Source of the DNA: Polytrichum commune
Lineage: Eukaryota; Streptophyta; Polytrichopsida; Polytrichales; Polytrichaceae
DNA: 64,000 bases
Assembly: GCA_950295325.1 (NCBI GenBank)
Contig: OX485804.1
Coordinates: 1,860,001-1,924,000, forward strand
Direction of reading: 5' to 3'
This document shows, one piece after another, positions 21,019 through 33,700 of the stretch. The position numbers and the translations under genes were made by a program. Each line of letters begins with the position of its first letter. The first letter of the stretch is position 1. The notes under the pieces are model-generated. The model ran no database searches. It was given only the letters and a program-made list of their open reading frames with translations, and was not told the origin of the DNA.

Positions 21019-21978
21019 CTAACCACTGTAATCAGATTCCTCACCGGGCTCGATGTAGTCGAATAAAATCAAGTTGTCGTGGCTGTAGATTAAATCTTCT
21101 TCGATCGGGTAAGCGCTCTCGGAGCACTCTCGGAGTTTTGCAGGCACGTAGACGCCTGGATGTGTCACCAGCGGTGTCTGATCATGCAGATAACCTGACT
21201 GTGATCTTCCGTTTGACGGTCTTGCTACTTGACTCAAACTTCTTGTCTCCTCAGGTCTCGTGTCGACCATGGGGAGGGATTTATGACTGTCACCATGAGC
21301 TGCCGGGATACTCGACGGTATCGCAGCATATGCAGCTGCCTTAGCGATGGATTTGACGTCTTCTTCACCGGGCTCGATGTAGTCGAATAAAATCAAGTCG
21401 TCGTGGTTATAGATTAAGTCTTCTTCGATAGGGTAACCAGGTCGTCCTATTGAGCACTCTTGGAGTTTTGCAGGCACGTGGACGTCTGGATGTGTCACTA
21501 GCGGTGTCTGATCATGCGTATAACCTGAATGTGATCTTCCGTGTGACAGTCTTCCTACTTGACTTGAACTTCTTGTCTCTTCAAATATCGTGTCTACCAT
21601 GAGGGATTTATGAGTGGCAGGATGAGATGCCGAGAGACTCGATGGCATTGCAGCATATGCAGCTGCCTTAGCGATGTCTTTGATGTATTTGTGATTAGTG
21701 CAGGGCCAAACCTGATCAGGAAAAATTAGGGCATCCGGGAAGTTGAGCATCGGGTGGTTCGGCCCTTTCAAGCACACCACAGCCGCATCGTAAGCTCTCG
21801 CGGCCATCTCGGCAGTACGGTAAGATCCTAACCAGATCCGTTTCTTGGTGATCGGGTCCCAAGTTTCCGTCACCCATACCCTCCAATCGGGCCGCATGCG
21901 CACGCCATTGAACCTCGGTGCTGCAGGACTGGTGCAAGGAATTACTTCAATTGGTACGTGACCTCCAATCCTTCCCAT
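21019..21978 (-). CDS. AP2/ERF transcription factor with duplicated tail
   Basis: A 319-aa protein starts at the first real ATG (21978); the frame is open further upstream but only from a GTG. The AP2/ERF DNA-binding domain is at about residues 22-81: RFNGVRMRP, a Trp-rich WRVWVTE strand, WLGSYRTAEMAARAYDAA and LNFP. This family binds GCC-box or DRE-type promoter elements in the nucleus. After the domain a block of about 105 residues occurs twice (about 102-206 and 211-315). Each copy starts IAKAAAYAA and ends EEDLIY-H-LILFDYIEPGEE, an acidic-hydrophobic stretch like an activation domain. No intron is needed. Subfamily and targets cannot be given. Confidence 0.85.
   Translation of the reverse strand: MGRIGGHVPIEVIPCTSPAAPRFNGVRMRPDWRVWVTETWDPITKKRIWLGSYRTAEMAARAYDAAVVCLKGPNHPMLNFPDALIFPDQVWPCTNHKYIKDIAKAAAYAAMPSSLSASHPATHKSLMVDTIFEETRSSSQVGRLSHGRSHSGYTHDQTPLVTHPDVHVPAKLQECSIGRPGYPIEEDLIYNHDDLILFDYIEPGEEDVKSIAKAAAYAAIPSSIPAAHGDSHKSLPMVDTRPEETRSLSQVARPSNGRSQSGYLHDQTPLVTHPGVYVPAKLRECSESAYPIEEDLIYSHDNLILFDYIEPGEESDYSG
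21034..21675 (-). repeat. Tandem duplication inside the AP2 gene
   Basis: Units 21361-21675 and 21034-21348 (about 315 bp each) are clearly similar and keep the frame. Confidence 0.88.
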
Positions 21979-22516
21979 TGCAGAACAATATGTGGGTTCG
22001 TCGGCTCTGGGCACTAAATACGACTCGCAGCAGTCAGGCCACCACTTTGAGGCACTTACATTCACAGGTACCTGACACTTGGCGCTTCAATCCTCCTCGG
22101 TACTATTGCAACAGATTGCTTTAACTTGCAACGCCAACAGACAGACACCTCCTAATGCAACCTGTGTAGAAGAACTTAGAAGAACTTAGAAGCTACAGTA
22201 GTTTATAACATCTGGAACTATGTGGAACTACAGTATCTGGAACTATGTGGAACTATCTGAAACTATGTGGAACTTTGACTGGGAAAAATCCTCACTCACA
22301 GGATGAAATTAGTCAAGGAGTCGTCTCTCCCGATGACGTTGACGTCTTAACGTCGCATATAGTTGTTAGGGTGAGCCACAAGGAAACTGTCATTTCCCTT
22401 CGGTCGATAAGCAGACGGGTTTCTGCTGACTCATTGCTGATTTTAAAATAAATTCTTTAGTTTGACCTCATTTGCCTTGACGTTCAGTTTTGAGCAACAA
22501 GCCATGGTCATTGCTT
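21979..22516. other. 5' flank of the AP2 gene
   Basis: There is a short tandem repeat of TGGAACTATG at about 22210-22275 and a GTAAGT-like donor at about 22051. A leader intron is possible. No other gene is seen. Confidence 0.4.
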
Positions 22517-22878
22517 CTACACTAAATATGATATTAGTGTTCCCAATTCGACTTGTCTTGCTCAGTACTCATTGTGAACCGCAGTATATTAGTTAACTCA
22601 ACATTATTTGTCATTCCTTGTAAATTTTTTGGAAGATTGTAGAATTACAGTGTTGCAAGTTCTGTCACTTACCAAGTAATTTTTCATCCAAATTTCAATC
22701 ATCCATGACAATATTTCATCACCAGTTGTTGACAAGAGAAGGTAGGGTTTTGGCCAATGGATGAACTCATCCATCATCCATGACATTATTTGTAAACTAA
22801 TTCATAAGAGGTGTCATTTGAAAAGTTACCATAGTGACATTAAATACCATATGACACTAAGTATCATATTTAGTGTAG
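22517..22878. mobile_element. Stowaway-like MITE, copy 2
   Basis: The left end CTACACTAAATATGATATTA is matched inverted at 22854-22878. Same terminal family as 20453-20755. About 362 bp, noncoding. Confidence 0.7.
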
Positions 22879-24018
22879 TAAACGTAAAGCTAGGGTTTGA
22901 GGATGATACAAACTATCTGAGACAAACGTTACTTTGTAGTAACATAAATATTGGCGTAAGAGTCTTAAATGACTAAATTAGACTAAAGCTCTGATGATAC
23001 TTGTATGACGTGTTTTTCATTGCAAGATGAGGGGGTTGATTGTTCAACTGGTTGTATGAGAGCATTTGTGTGGGATTTTGAAGGGTCCCAGAGGGTTCCC
23101 ATAGTTTCCAATGGAGTTCCCTAGACTTTGAAAATTTCCATGCTAGATTCATAAGTGAATGAAGGTGGAGGTTTCATCCAACGTGAAGTCTTTCAAGCTC
23201 TACCCGAGGGGAAGAGAAACCAGAACCTAGGGCAGCATAAGGACCTTCAACGGCCGAGGTCTTTCTAGCGCGCTACCACACGGGAGGCGTTCACAACAAT
23301 GCTTTGGTAGCTATAAGGGGACAGGACTGTTAGACAAAATAAAAGACAACATTTTACGGACAAAATACAAGACTTGCTTATGTAAAAAGACTCCCCATCA
23401 CACACTTTTTGATCTCTTGATAGTGGGGAATCATCATGGGACAAACCAAAGTGAGATGCATCAAATATGAGAATTTGTTTCATCTTACAATTATCCCTCT
23501 CAATCAAAGGGACAATTTCAACTTTTTGGTAATGGGAATACAATAATTTTAATTCAAAACATGATGGCCCCTCCACACTTGACTCTATCTTTGCTAGTTT
23601 AGGGTTTTATTTTGACAATGAATAACGTATCATTAAGTATCAAAAAAGTGACTACAACATCGATTTGGATTTGCTAATCATCTCATACTAATTGCATGTT
23701 TATTATTGAATGTCCATGAAAAAATGTTTTATCTTTGTTTCATTTTAGAGATCTTGTAGAGATCTTGTCTAGATCTAGATGTGAGTCACCTTCGTAAGTA
23801 ATTACCAATGTGAGAGAGAGAGAGAGACAGAGTTACCAACTACAAGTGTTTTTCATTCATCCAACAAGAAGCCTTGAAATAGTAAACAAGACACAACCTA
23901 CTATTTTTAGTCATTTAGATACCAGATTTAGGTTCAAAGACCCCATAGTCTAGTCCAAATTATTTGAGATGAGTCCGTCATAAATCTATAAGGGACAAGT
24001 TTTTATGTTGGATGGAGG
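22879..24018. other. Gene-free AT-rich stretch
   Basis: Only short chance ORFs. A GA microsatellite lies at about 23814-23826. Confidence 0.5.
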
Positions 24019-24490
24019 CCCGGGTACGCAAATCCCGTATTATATGGTCCTGATTATAATCACTTATAATGCGTTTTAGTCCAATATTGAGTGATACAAT
24101 TTGTTTTAATGTAGGAAACCCTTGTAGCCTTCTAACAAGGAATCCAAAAATGTAATTATATATAGGAAATGAATATATTTTGAAGCATATAATTGCATTA
24201 AATTCCTAATTATGTGATTTTTTTAATACATGTACCATAGGTCAAACTACCCAACTTTTTGGACTTTTTAATAAAATTTTAACATTGTGAATGAATTATA
24301 ATTTTAATGAGAGGCTTAATAAATATGCAACCCAACTTTTTTTTCATCTCATTTTATTTAATTTGGTCTTCACCCAAATTTTTGATCATTTTAATTTGAT
24401 ATAATTTGATATAATTTTTACAAAAGCCGTCCTCTAAGCCGTTTTAAGTACGATGCCCCCTGTGTATAATATGGAAGTTGCGTACCCGGG
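24019..24490. mobile_element. hAT-like MITE with 8-bp target duplication
   Basis: The inverted ends CCCGGGTACGCAA extend imperfectly to about 26 bp. The direct repeat GATGGAGG flanks them at 24011-24018 and 24491-24498. 472 bp, AT-rich inside, no ORF. The 8-bp duplication fits hAT-type movement. Confidence 0.8.
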
Positions 24491-24599
24491 GATGGAGGAG
24501 AGGTGTTTTAATTTAATTTCTACATTCTTACATTTTAAGGTAAATGCCGGCTTTACATATAAAGTGCTTAAAAGCTCTCTCACTATATGTGTAATGTGC

Positions 24600-24745
24600 A
24601 ATGAGTTGGTGGCTAAGGTATTGGAGTAGGGTTGTGGGGTATAAGGTTCAAATCCCCTCACTAACACCCCCATGCCTCATCCCGTAAGCGGGAGGTGCCT
24701 ACCTACAGGTTAGACCAAGTTTATGGAATGTATATAATTTTTTTA
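24600..24745 (+). repeat. tRNA-derived SINE-like sequence
   Basis: A-box-like TGGTGGCTAAGG (about 24608) is followed at tRNA-like spacing by B-box GGTTCAAATCC (24645-24655), and ends near a T-rich tail. It cannot fold as a tRNA. Confidence 0.5.
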
Positions 24746-27700
24746 TTTTCCCTTTGAAAATTTTCCCAAGTTACTGTAGCAAATTCCCATCATCCATACA
24801 AAATGTCCCATCTACATAATTTCCCATGTCCAACTGAACATCCCCATTATCAATCAAGGGATATGAGCAAAATTCCCACTCTTTCCACATTCCCTTCCAA
24901 GCCTTTATGAATCACGGGACATGAAAGGGAATTTTGGAAAATTTCCCCATTGGGACACAAGTGAAAGTTCCATCATGTGCATTTTTGCATGTAATTGCAG
25001 AGATCAGTCGTTTCCACATGATCTGGCAAGTCACTGAAGTTGGGAAATTCTATGGTAAGCAGAATCATCATTGAGCAATTTAAGATATCAGCGTTGAGTA
25101 ATTAATTTGAGCACCTCCTTCAACCAGTTTAAAACTTTATTGGTGAAGATTTTAGGACTCTGATAAAAACTTGAGACAAGCTGACCCTTTAACAGGTGGT
25201 GAAGGTTGATCATAAGGTGCTTCGACCTAATATATTCGATGATATTTAGATCCAAAAATGTACTGCTCTGGGACGCAAGTGAAAGATACTCGAAAAAGAG
25301 TACGAGCGATGGCTTGCAACTGATCGAAGCATCCCATTCCTCCCTCCCGAATATTCAGGGAAACAAAAGTCCATACCGCTTATTGGAAGAATTCAAACTA
25401 GGGAAATTCTACAGGTTGAACGCACCTCATGAAAATCTCAATTCCACGTTTCGTTGAATTAGCTTTGAATTTGAAAAATTACTAAGGTGCATGGCGGATT
25501 CTCAACATAACTTAGACATGAGCAGGAACAAGGAGGACTAGCTGGGCAATGGCGATGGCCTCGAGAACGTCAATGCTGTTCAATTCTACATCAGATAACA
25601 TTCATGTGATGACTGTACAGAAGTATTGAATGTTATCGTTACAGAAGTATTAAATCGTAACTGTAAAGTGTTTTGGCAATTTTAGTTATGCAGGTACCAT
25701 ATCAATACTGTATTATACCTCGACTAATCAAGCCACAGATTGAATGCATCCATGTTCTCTGTTTATTGCAATCCACAACGAATTTGTGTATTGAATTCCC
25801 TAATCGTTACGATTTATTGCAACGTCATCCTGTCAGAAACACATAAATTTCTGCGTTCTTATGCATAAGCACTGAGAAATGGGGTTCAATTCAAAGTGGA
25901 GTCCCTACATGAGCCTTTGAGATTCAGTAATTAATATGTTCGCCATTCTCAGTTTAGCTGAGCTCAGCACATGACGCCTGATTCAGGGTGATGACTGTCG
26001 CCATACAGGGCTAATGTGATGATGTGTACGAAGCATGTTCTTGAGATAATTTGAGTGCTTGAGGACCGAAACGTTTCCTCAATTTTGCTCGTTTGTAGGT
26101 CAGATTTGCTAGACATTCAGCAAAAATTACTCTTTTTCGCCATAATTTCTTGCACTTGGCATTGAAAGATATGTGAGCGATTCCAATGTCTGTCGTGTTT
26201 TGTTCACCATGGGTTTGAACCCTCTTCCTTGAATTTCAGTGCTATTGCTTCAACCAACAATAGCATCCAACTGGCAAGAGCTGCACGGTAGGCAGAACAC
26301 AAAATACTGTGAATACACTTGAGCAATTGAAGTGCCATAGCCCAGTAAACATGGCGCTTCCATTACGTATATTCAATCTTCCGTGAATCCGTGACCTATA
26401 GATGACTCCTATATGTGTGATCCCTAAGTTGCAGCTCGCTTTCGACAACCCCAAGAGACCACAGATAGGAAAATTTCTCAACAGTATCTTGACAAACATA
26501 CGTTCAGATGGCCTTACTAGCAGTCGAAATTCAGATTGTTACCATAATTTACCAACTGCACCGACCACCAGATATTGTTTCACATTGCAAGCCTTCCAGA
26601 GGTAAAGACGTCGACGAGACATGTCTCTCACCAACTTGCCTGCACATGGTCAAATTGCTGGCGCTGTATGAGTTGGCCGATTGTACTGTACCTTCAGTTG
26701 GGCTTTTTCTTCGGTAGTGACACAGATGGTATTGTTTGCAGGTATGATGATTGTCACAATGTGCACATGATCCATGCCTACAGTAACTGTCCTCTAAGCG
26801 ATTCTGCCATTAAATGAGCTCCGGCCGACACTTGTTCTTACATTTTCCAGCCGAAATTGGATATATCCCAAGCTGATGAATCAGATGAGAAATCCAAAGC
26901 CTTAAAGAGGTTAATTCCGCTGAAATATCCCACCCTTCATTTAATTCAGTCTCAAATCATGACTCATGGCATGGCACGTTTGAGCGAGACAGGGCAATGA
27001 CATAAAGGCTACCCAAGGTAAAGTGGGTCTGGAAATCGAACTTGTTATCGAGGCATTGCACCGTGTAGTTACTGAATGAGAACTCTTGAGAGAAAGTGCA
27101 AGATTATATTCGGATGGCAATGATTCTGCTCACACACCCAATCGAATCTTGGGGAGCAATAATTCATCAGAAAACAACAAGATAAGATGTGAAGCAGAAC
27201 TTGGCATGCTCTCCTTACACGAATCTAGTCACAATCACACTCCAACTGGAAAAACCCTAAAACCTGATCTTGCCAAGCACTAAGAATTCTTCATTCAGTT
27301 TTCAACCAACTGTAATTTCAGGCTACAGATTTTCCACCTGAGATTGAAAAGCAGATAATGAGACTTTTAACCCTAAGGCTGGTTTGTAGTTGAAACATTC
27401 CATTCGATCAGTTACTAAACTTAAGCCACGAATTCTGGCATGGCACGAAGCTCCATGTTCGGTGAAGGCAGGCCCGCCTAGTGCCGCAGGGAAAGCCCAA
27501 TCTTCAAGCAATGACTTGAATGCTAGTCGCGGTAAAGTGGCTACGGAATTCAAACTGTTATGGAGGCAGTCCACCATGTCGGAGTTCCTGACTCAGAATT
27601 GGTGACTTCTGAAGGGGCTGCAAACTTGCAAGAATTTGAGTACCTACTCTTCCATCAGTGGATTGCATGGTTGGAGGCAAAAATTCCTCATAAAACAACC

Positions 27701-30700
27701 GGATGAGATATATACCGTAGTACCTTCACCATTTTGGCTATTTATACGCGGATAATTATTAAAATTTCTAATTTTAGGTTCGGCAATCCCCGGATTTCAA
27801 GGGACAATCAAATTTCCCCATATTAATTTCTGAGATTTTTTTTAAATACAATGCCAAAATACCTTCACCGTTGTACTTATGCAACCATATACCCCTCTGC
27901 ATGTGTATATACCATGTGCATGTATGCCCATGTCCATGCTCATAAGCCCCTTATGACCCGTCATCATGCATGATCATCATTTTGGTTCCATGCCTGCCAT
28001 CAACTCCGAGTTCCTCTAGCACCATATTTACCCATCATTTGCACCTTTCCACATTTGTTCTTCTTTTTTCTTTTTTATGGTCACATGTTTGTCTTTCTTT
28101 GAAAACTTTAAGTTTTTTAGGTATAAATGGTGAGGGAACGGTGGGACAGCGGCCTCACCTCCACCACATTGTCTATTATAAATAAGTTTGGGGACTATAA
28201 ATGTAGGATAGTGGTACATAAAGTAGCAGGTGTTAATTCCAACCCCTTTCTAAAAGCATCCCCTATGCACACCTCCTAGTCTCGTAACTAGAGCGTATGA
28301 GCTTAAACCGTCCGAATGTCCCCAACACATAGTAGGGTCGGATTTAGGTGAAAAACAAGGAGGTTTTGGAAGAATACAAGGTTGGTTCTAGGCAAAGTGG
28401 GTATGGATTTGGGTAAGCATGGGAACGTAGCCGGGGTGGGTTACGTCTATGTTTTATTAAGATCCTGCAATATGCAAAAGTTAGAAGGACTCAAATTCTT
28501 TATTGGGTGGAGTGTTGGGCTGGTTTTGGGAGAAAATGGGGGCAATTTTGGACGAGTTGTCAAAACAGTTTCAGAAGTTGTTTGCAATTAAAATAGCGTG
28601 GATCTAGGGATGAAATCAAGAAACTAGGGTTAAGGGACTTCAAATATTTCAAGTGGATTCATATGATTTTTATTTTTTATTTTTTATTTTTTATTTTTTA
28701 CCATGTGGCAAACCCTATACTTATTGATTGCCCAAAAAATATGGGTGCAATCATGGTAAAGTGGACCAAAAGGTGCTCTGGTATACTAAAATCTTAATTT
28801 GTTTGGTTAAACGCTAAAAAGTAGGAGAAAAATGTTATTTAATTTGGAAAAAAAATCATGATGCCCTTTATTGCTGTGTAAGGTACTCTAATATAAGATA
28901 TGAAGATGAGATCTTCAAAAATTATAATTAAAAGTAATCCTCAAAAGCAAATGGCATTATGTGAATTTTGGATGTGAGTTTTATGTCCCTAAATATTTTG
29001 AGGTTGTAATTTTTTCAATTTTAAATTGCAATTCACTTTCACTTATCAATGATAGAGTTATTGAATATTTTCTCTATTTGTAGGATGGAGCTCATGGTAA
29101 TCTTATTCCATAACATATGTCCTTGAGCAATGGCAACAAGTTCAGCTAGAATTATCATGAATTAAGTTATGATGAATTAAGTTATGACTCATTTGACTTT
29201 TGATATCAACATAGTTCTATCTCCACGAGCAAAGAGTGAACCATTAGATCAATAGGTTCTCTATATTTGAGCCATCAATTACCAAATCTTAGCGCATTCA
29301 ATACATGGTTTCAATATGCCAAGTCTTTGACATTCTATAACTAAATGGCAACAATAGATGAAAATATACATTGGATAAAACCAACAATTCTAGTTTTCTC
29401 TTTGAACCTTAGGAACCCATTTTTAACACCTTCTTGAGTCTACTAAAATTTCTCAACAACATTTTTATTTGTAGACAATGTAGAAAAAGAAAAGAAAAAG
29501 AAAAAGAAAAAAACTCCCCCTTATATACACCATATACATTACTAAATGCCCTCACATACTACTCCTTTTTAGACCACCTACAAGCTTTTTAGACCACCTG
29601 CAAGGATTTTAGCAAACAACGGACATTATAAGGGTCAACTTTCATGTCACTCGCTAGTGACCATTTTACTATATGCTTGCAAATGCTCCCCTCCATGATG
29701 CACCCCCCTTCCAAAAAAAAATAATGGCTTGCAAGCTATCAAGGATTTTGTGAGGATTTTTTTATGCAAAGGGTGGGCATTTGTATAATGTACAGTTATT
29801 TTTTTTTTTTTTACATTCACATCATAGGGCCCATCACCTTTTCATTTGACCTATAATCTATTGTGTAGTGAAAACTTTTCATTTTGATATGGTTAAAGCC
29901 TAAAGGATGGCTAGGAAACTTTTAAGGCTTTGAGATAATAGATGTCCACTCTAGAGTCCATAGTAACTTGTTCTTAATCCTTAAGTGTTCAAGAGACCCT
30001 ATATGAACATCTCATTGCACAAACTCATACTCCCATGTTAGTTAATAATAACAACAATGCCCCTATATAAATGAATTCATGAACACTAAGTTTATCAACA
30101 AGGGTCTTCATTACTCATTAAATGTATTGCCTAGGTCAATATTAAGCATCACGTGTACACTTCATGTACACCTTAAGTTTAACATCCTTCAACCATGATG
30201 TACACTACAAGGTGCATAGTGCATTCCAATGAACCTTTAATTCAAATTTCCCAAATGACACTCTAATGAACTTGGAATTTTCATTCCAATCTTGATGTCA
30301 GTGACATTGAGTCCAATATCACCAATATTTTCTTTGACCGGACGCTTGTATGTGGAAGCCAACTCCATAGTGAGGATGGAAAAAAAATCTTCTTCAAATT
30401 AATTTTTTGTAATAATATACTAGCAAATCCAAATGACCATTGCAAAGTTGAAGTTCTCACATTGGGGCTACTCCTCAACAACAAGTTTAAAGTTTAAATT
30501 TTGGTTGATAGGCTCTTAGGATTTTTAGGACCTTGAATATAGAAATATTACAATTATAATTACAATTATAATAATTAAAAATTATAATCATAATCATAAT
30601 AATCTTCAATGGGACTCTTTTTTTGCACTGATGCAGTCATAAATTTGCACTTAAGCCATGTGATAAAGAAATACTAACTGATGGAGTCTTTAGTTTTGGA

Positions 30701-33700
30701 AGTTGTATTCAATCGTATACAAGGACCACGTCCAAAATACTATTTTAGTGGGGTGTGAATGGATGTCAATGGACCTTGCAATACCGGATATTAACGTGTG
30801 CAAGTCATTTTTAGTAGTTTAGGCTATTCATCATAGAATATGCATGATCCATGTTACTATGATTGCTACTGTAGAAGAAAACAATGTACATATATGATAG
30901 GATTCAAATTTAATAAAAATCAAATTTATGGTGATATACAACGTTATGGCCAGGATTGCAATCAATCCAATTTAAAATACACTTTCATGGTAATAAAAAA
31001 AGGCGGTAATAGAAAATATTACATAATCAATTTCATTTTATAACCACATTTTCAGATTATCAATTCATGTTTGCAGTACACACCCTCAAACCACGACAAA
31101 ATACCATCTTCCACCCCCATCCCCTAGTCCCTTGTGTAATTGTCTACATTGCTTTGTACCAGACTACTAAACAATGATGAGAAACATTAGAATATATACA
31201 TCCATGTACAATCATGATATTATTCAACTAGGTCTTTATGTTGGGTGGGGCGGGGAATAAGCTAGATTCTATTCAGAATTATACTTTATTTATTTTTTCA
31301 ACATAGCCTTGCATTGGCATTTTCAACTTAATAAACTCAAGTGAAGCATTTTCATTGGTATTATTAAAATGAAATGGTTAATAACAACTCAATAATATTT
31401 TGATACTCTATGAGAAGATGCATTTATTGAAGTTTTAATTCCTTATAAATTTTAATGTTGGCTACTTTTATTGTGGATAAAAATATGTATAATAGTTACA
31501 CAATTGTCATTGGGTAAATCTAGTCGTATGCTGGATAGGGTCCATCAAATGATCAAATCTAATGTAATTGCCTTAAAAAAAATTTAAGAAGAGATTGTGC
31601 GGCATATCAATGAATTTTTGCACCACCAAAATATTGTTTGACCAAAATTTGATATTTTTTGAATTAGATGCATGTGTTCCTTTGCATCTTTTACTTTAAA
31701 ATAATATGGGTGAACAACATCATTAAGGTTATTCATGTCTAATTAGTCATGTTTCATTCGGCGATAAGACAGGAACTCTTCCGTCCCTCCAAATGGGAGG
31801 GGGTATAAAAAACAATTCCTAGAGGGTAAACGATTGATGCAAGCTACATGCTACTTAATTTATTTATCGGTTTTGTTCTTTTAAAAGAAAAGAATATGTG
31901 ATCACTTTTGGTCTTTGATAATGTTAATGAAGAATGAATGTTATGAGTAAATGAAATCTTATGCTAAGTCATCATTATTAGAATCTGATGTACATAAATA
32001 ATTTTCCTAAGATTGAGGAGTTTATAGTGGAAGAAAAATCTAGAGCTAGTAAGCTTATTTAATTATAATGGCGTCAAATATGATGGGTTTTTTTTTCCTT
32101 TTCCACATATTTGCCTCTTGTTATAGTGCATGCATCTTTTGTCTTTGACGTCAACATATCATAAGGTCTTAATTTTGGATTCAATTTAACAAATTCATTA
32201 GCACCAAATTCAATAACTTCAGTATTTTTATGTGGTGTTGTAGTAGGATCTTTAATACTCCAATTCCTTTAAGAGCATCAAATCTTTAATCCTTCTCTAG
32301 ATTCTAAGTTTTTTCAGTCACCCTCCATAGTCATAAGATGCTCAGTCACTTAGGTTTCCCAATATGGCATCATCATCATCAATACCGTAGTACCATAGCT
32401 GGTTCGTTCAAAAATAATTCTAAAAATAAAAAACGTAAAAATTATGAAATTATGAAGACAGAAAAACGAAAATAAAATTAATTAATTTTTGCAATCTTTT
32501 GGTGTTTCTAAGCCATTTAAGGTCATTTTTACTGATTTTTTTGCTAAAAATGAAAATTGAGAAATTCAGTTTTTTGAGAGGCGAACCTTATTTTTTCAAA
32601 ATAAATAAATATTCGTTCGCCAGGGGACGAACCAGCTATTGTGTTACGGTATATCTCAACTCAATTGGCATTTATAAACCAATGTGGTTACAAGTCAAAA
32701 CTTTTAGTCATCATGGTAATTGATTAATAAGGTCATTGAACTTCTCAACTCTATCTAAATTTTTAGCATCATGTTTTCATTGCACCATATCTCAATATAT
32801 GAGAACTAATTGCATTATGTCGTAGTATCATGAAATTTGAAACTTGTTTATTTATTATTTTTTCGTTGAACAACCAATCGAAATTACTTGATTTAATTAG
32901 TCATCCTTCAAGTCAATTTAAATGTTCAAATTGTCCGCAGTTATTTAAATTTTTATTAAAAACAAAATTCTAAAAAAACAAAAGACAATAAAATTTTATT
33001 ATATTTTCCAGTCGACTTGGATTTTTAAGCTAACTAGTCAAAATATCCCGTGAACTATGCAAATAAACCTAAATTTTCAGGTCAATTGGTAAAGATGACG
33101 GTAAAGCTGACCAGTTTATAAAAAATCTTTAAAAATAAAATAAAATAATTCCTTCCAACAACTATAACATGTGAGGCGATTTTGTCAAATTAGACAAGAC
33201 AATCAATTGCAAAGTCGACTATCGCATTCGATAAGACAACTCTAGACATAATCTCTTTATCATAGAAAGTAAGTGATTAATAAAACCACATCTTCATCCT
33301 ATACTATGAATATATACAATACAAGTACTCTATTGGTATCATAAAAAATCATATTCATGCAACATTGGTAGATTCCAATATACTTATGTATTCATTATTG
33401 GATGTATTATAAACAATAATATATACAATGAATGCTCATTTTTATTATCATGATAAGTTGGAGAAAATCTTGACAAGCTTCTTAATCAAATGATTTAAGG
33501 CACTAATTTGGGCATGCGCTATCTTAGCATGTTACACCTATACATTTTATGATTTATTAAATGAGGTTATTCATGCATTGTATGCTCAATGCCAATGTGC
33601 CGTTGCCATCTATCATTTTAAAGTTACAATAATAAATATGATATAAACTCTCATAATAATCGATAGATATGATGCTTTATCTAAGAAAGATTGCTATACA

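Noticed and set aside
21979-22065. AP2 gene starting at 22065
   Set aside because: That position is a GTG. The first ATG in frame is at 21978, and a GTAAGT nearby suggests untranslated leader.
24600-24745. Functional tRNA gene
   Set aside because: A and B boxes are present but no cloverleaf forms; a SINE fits better.
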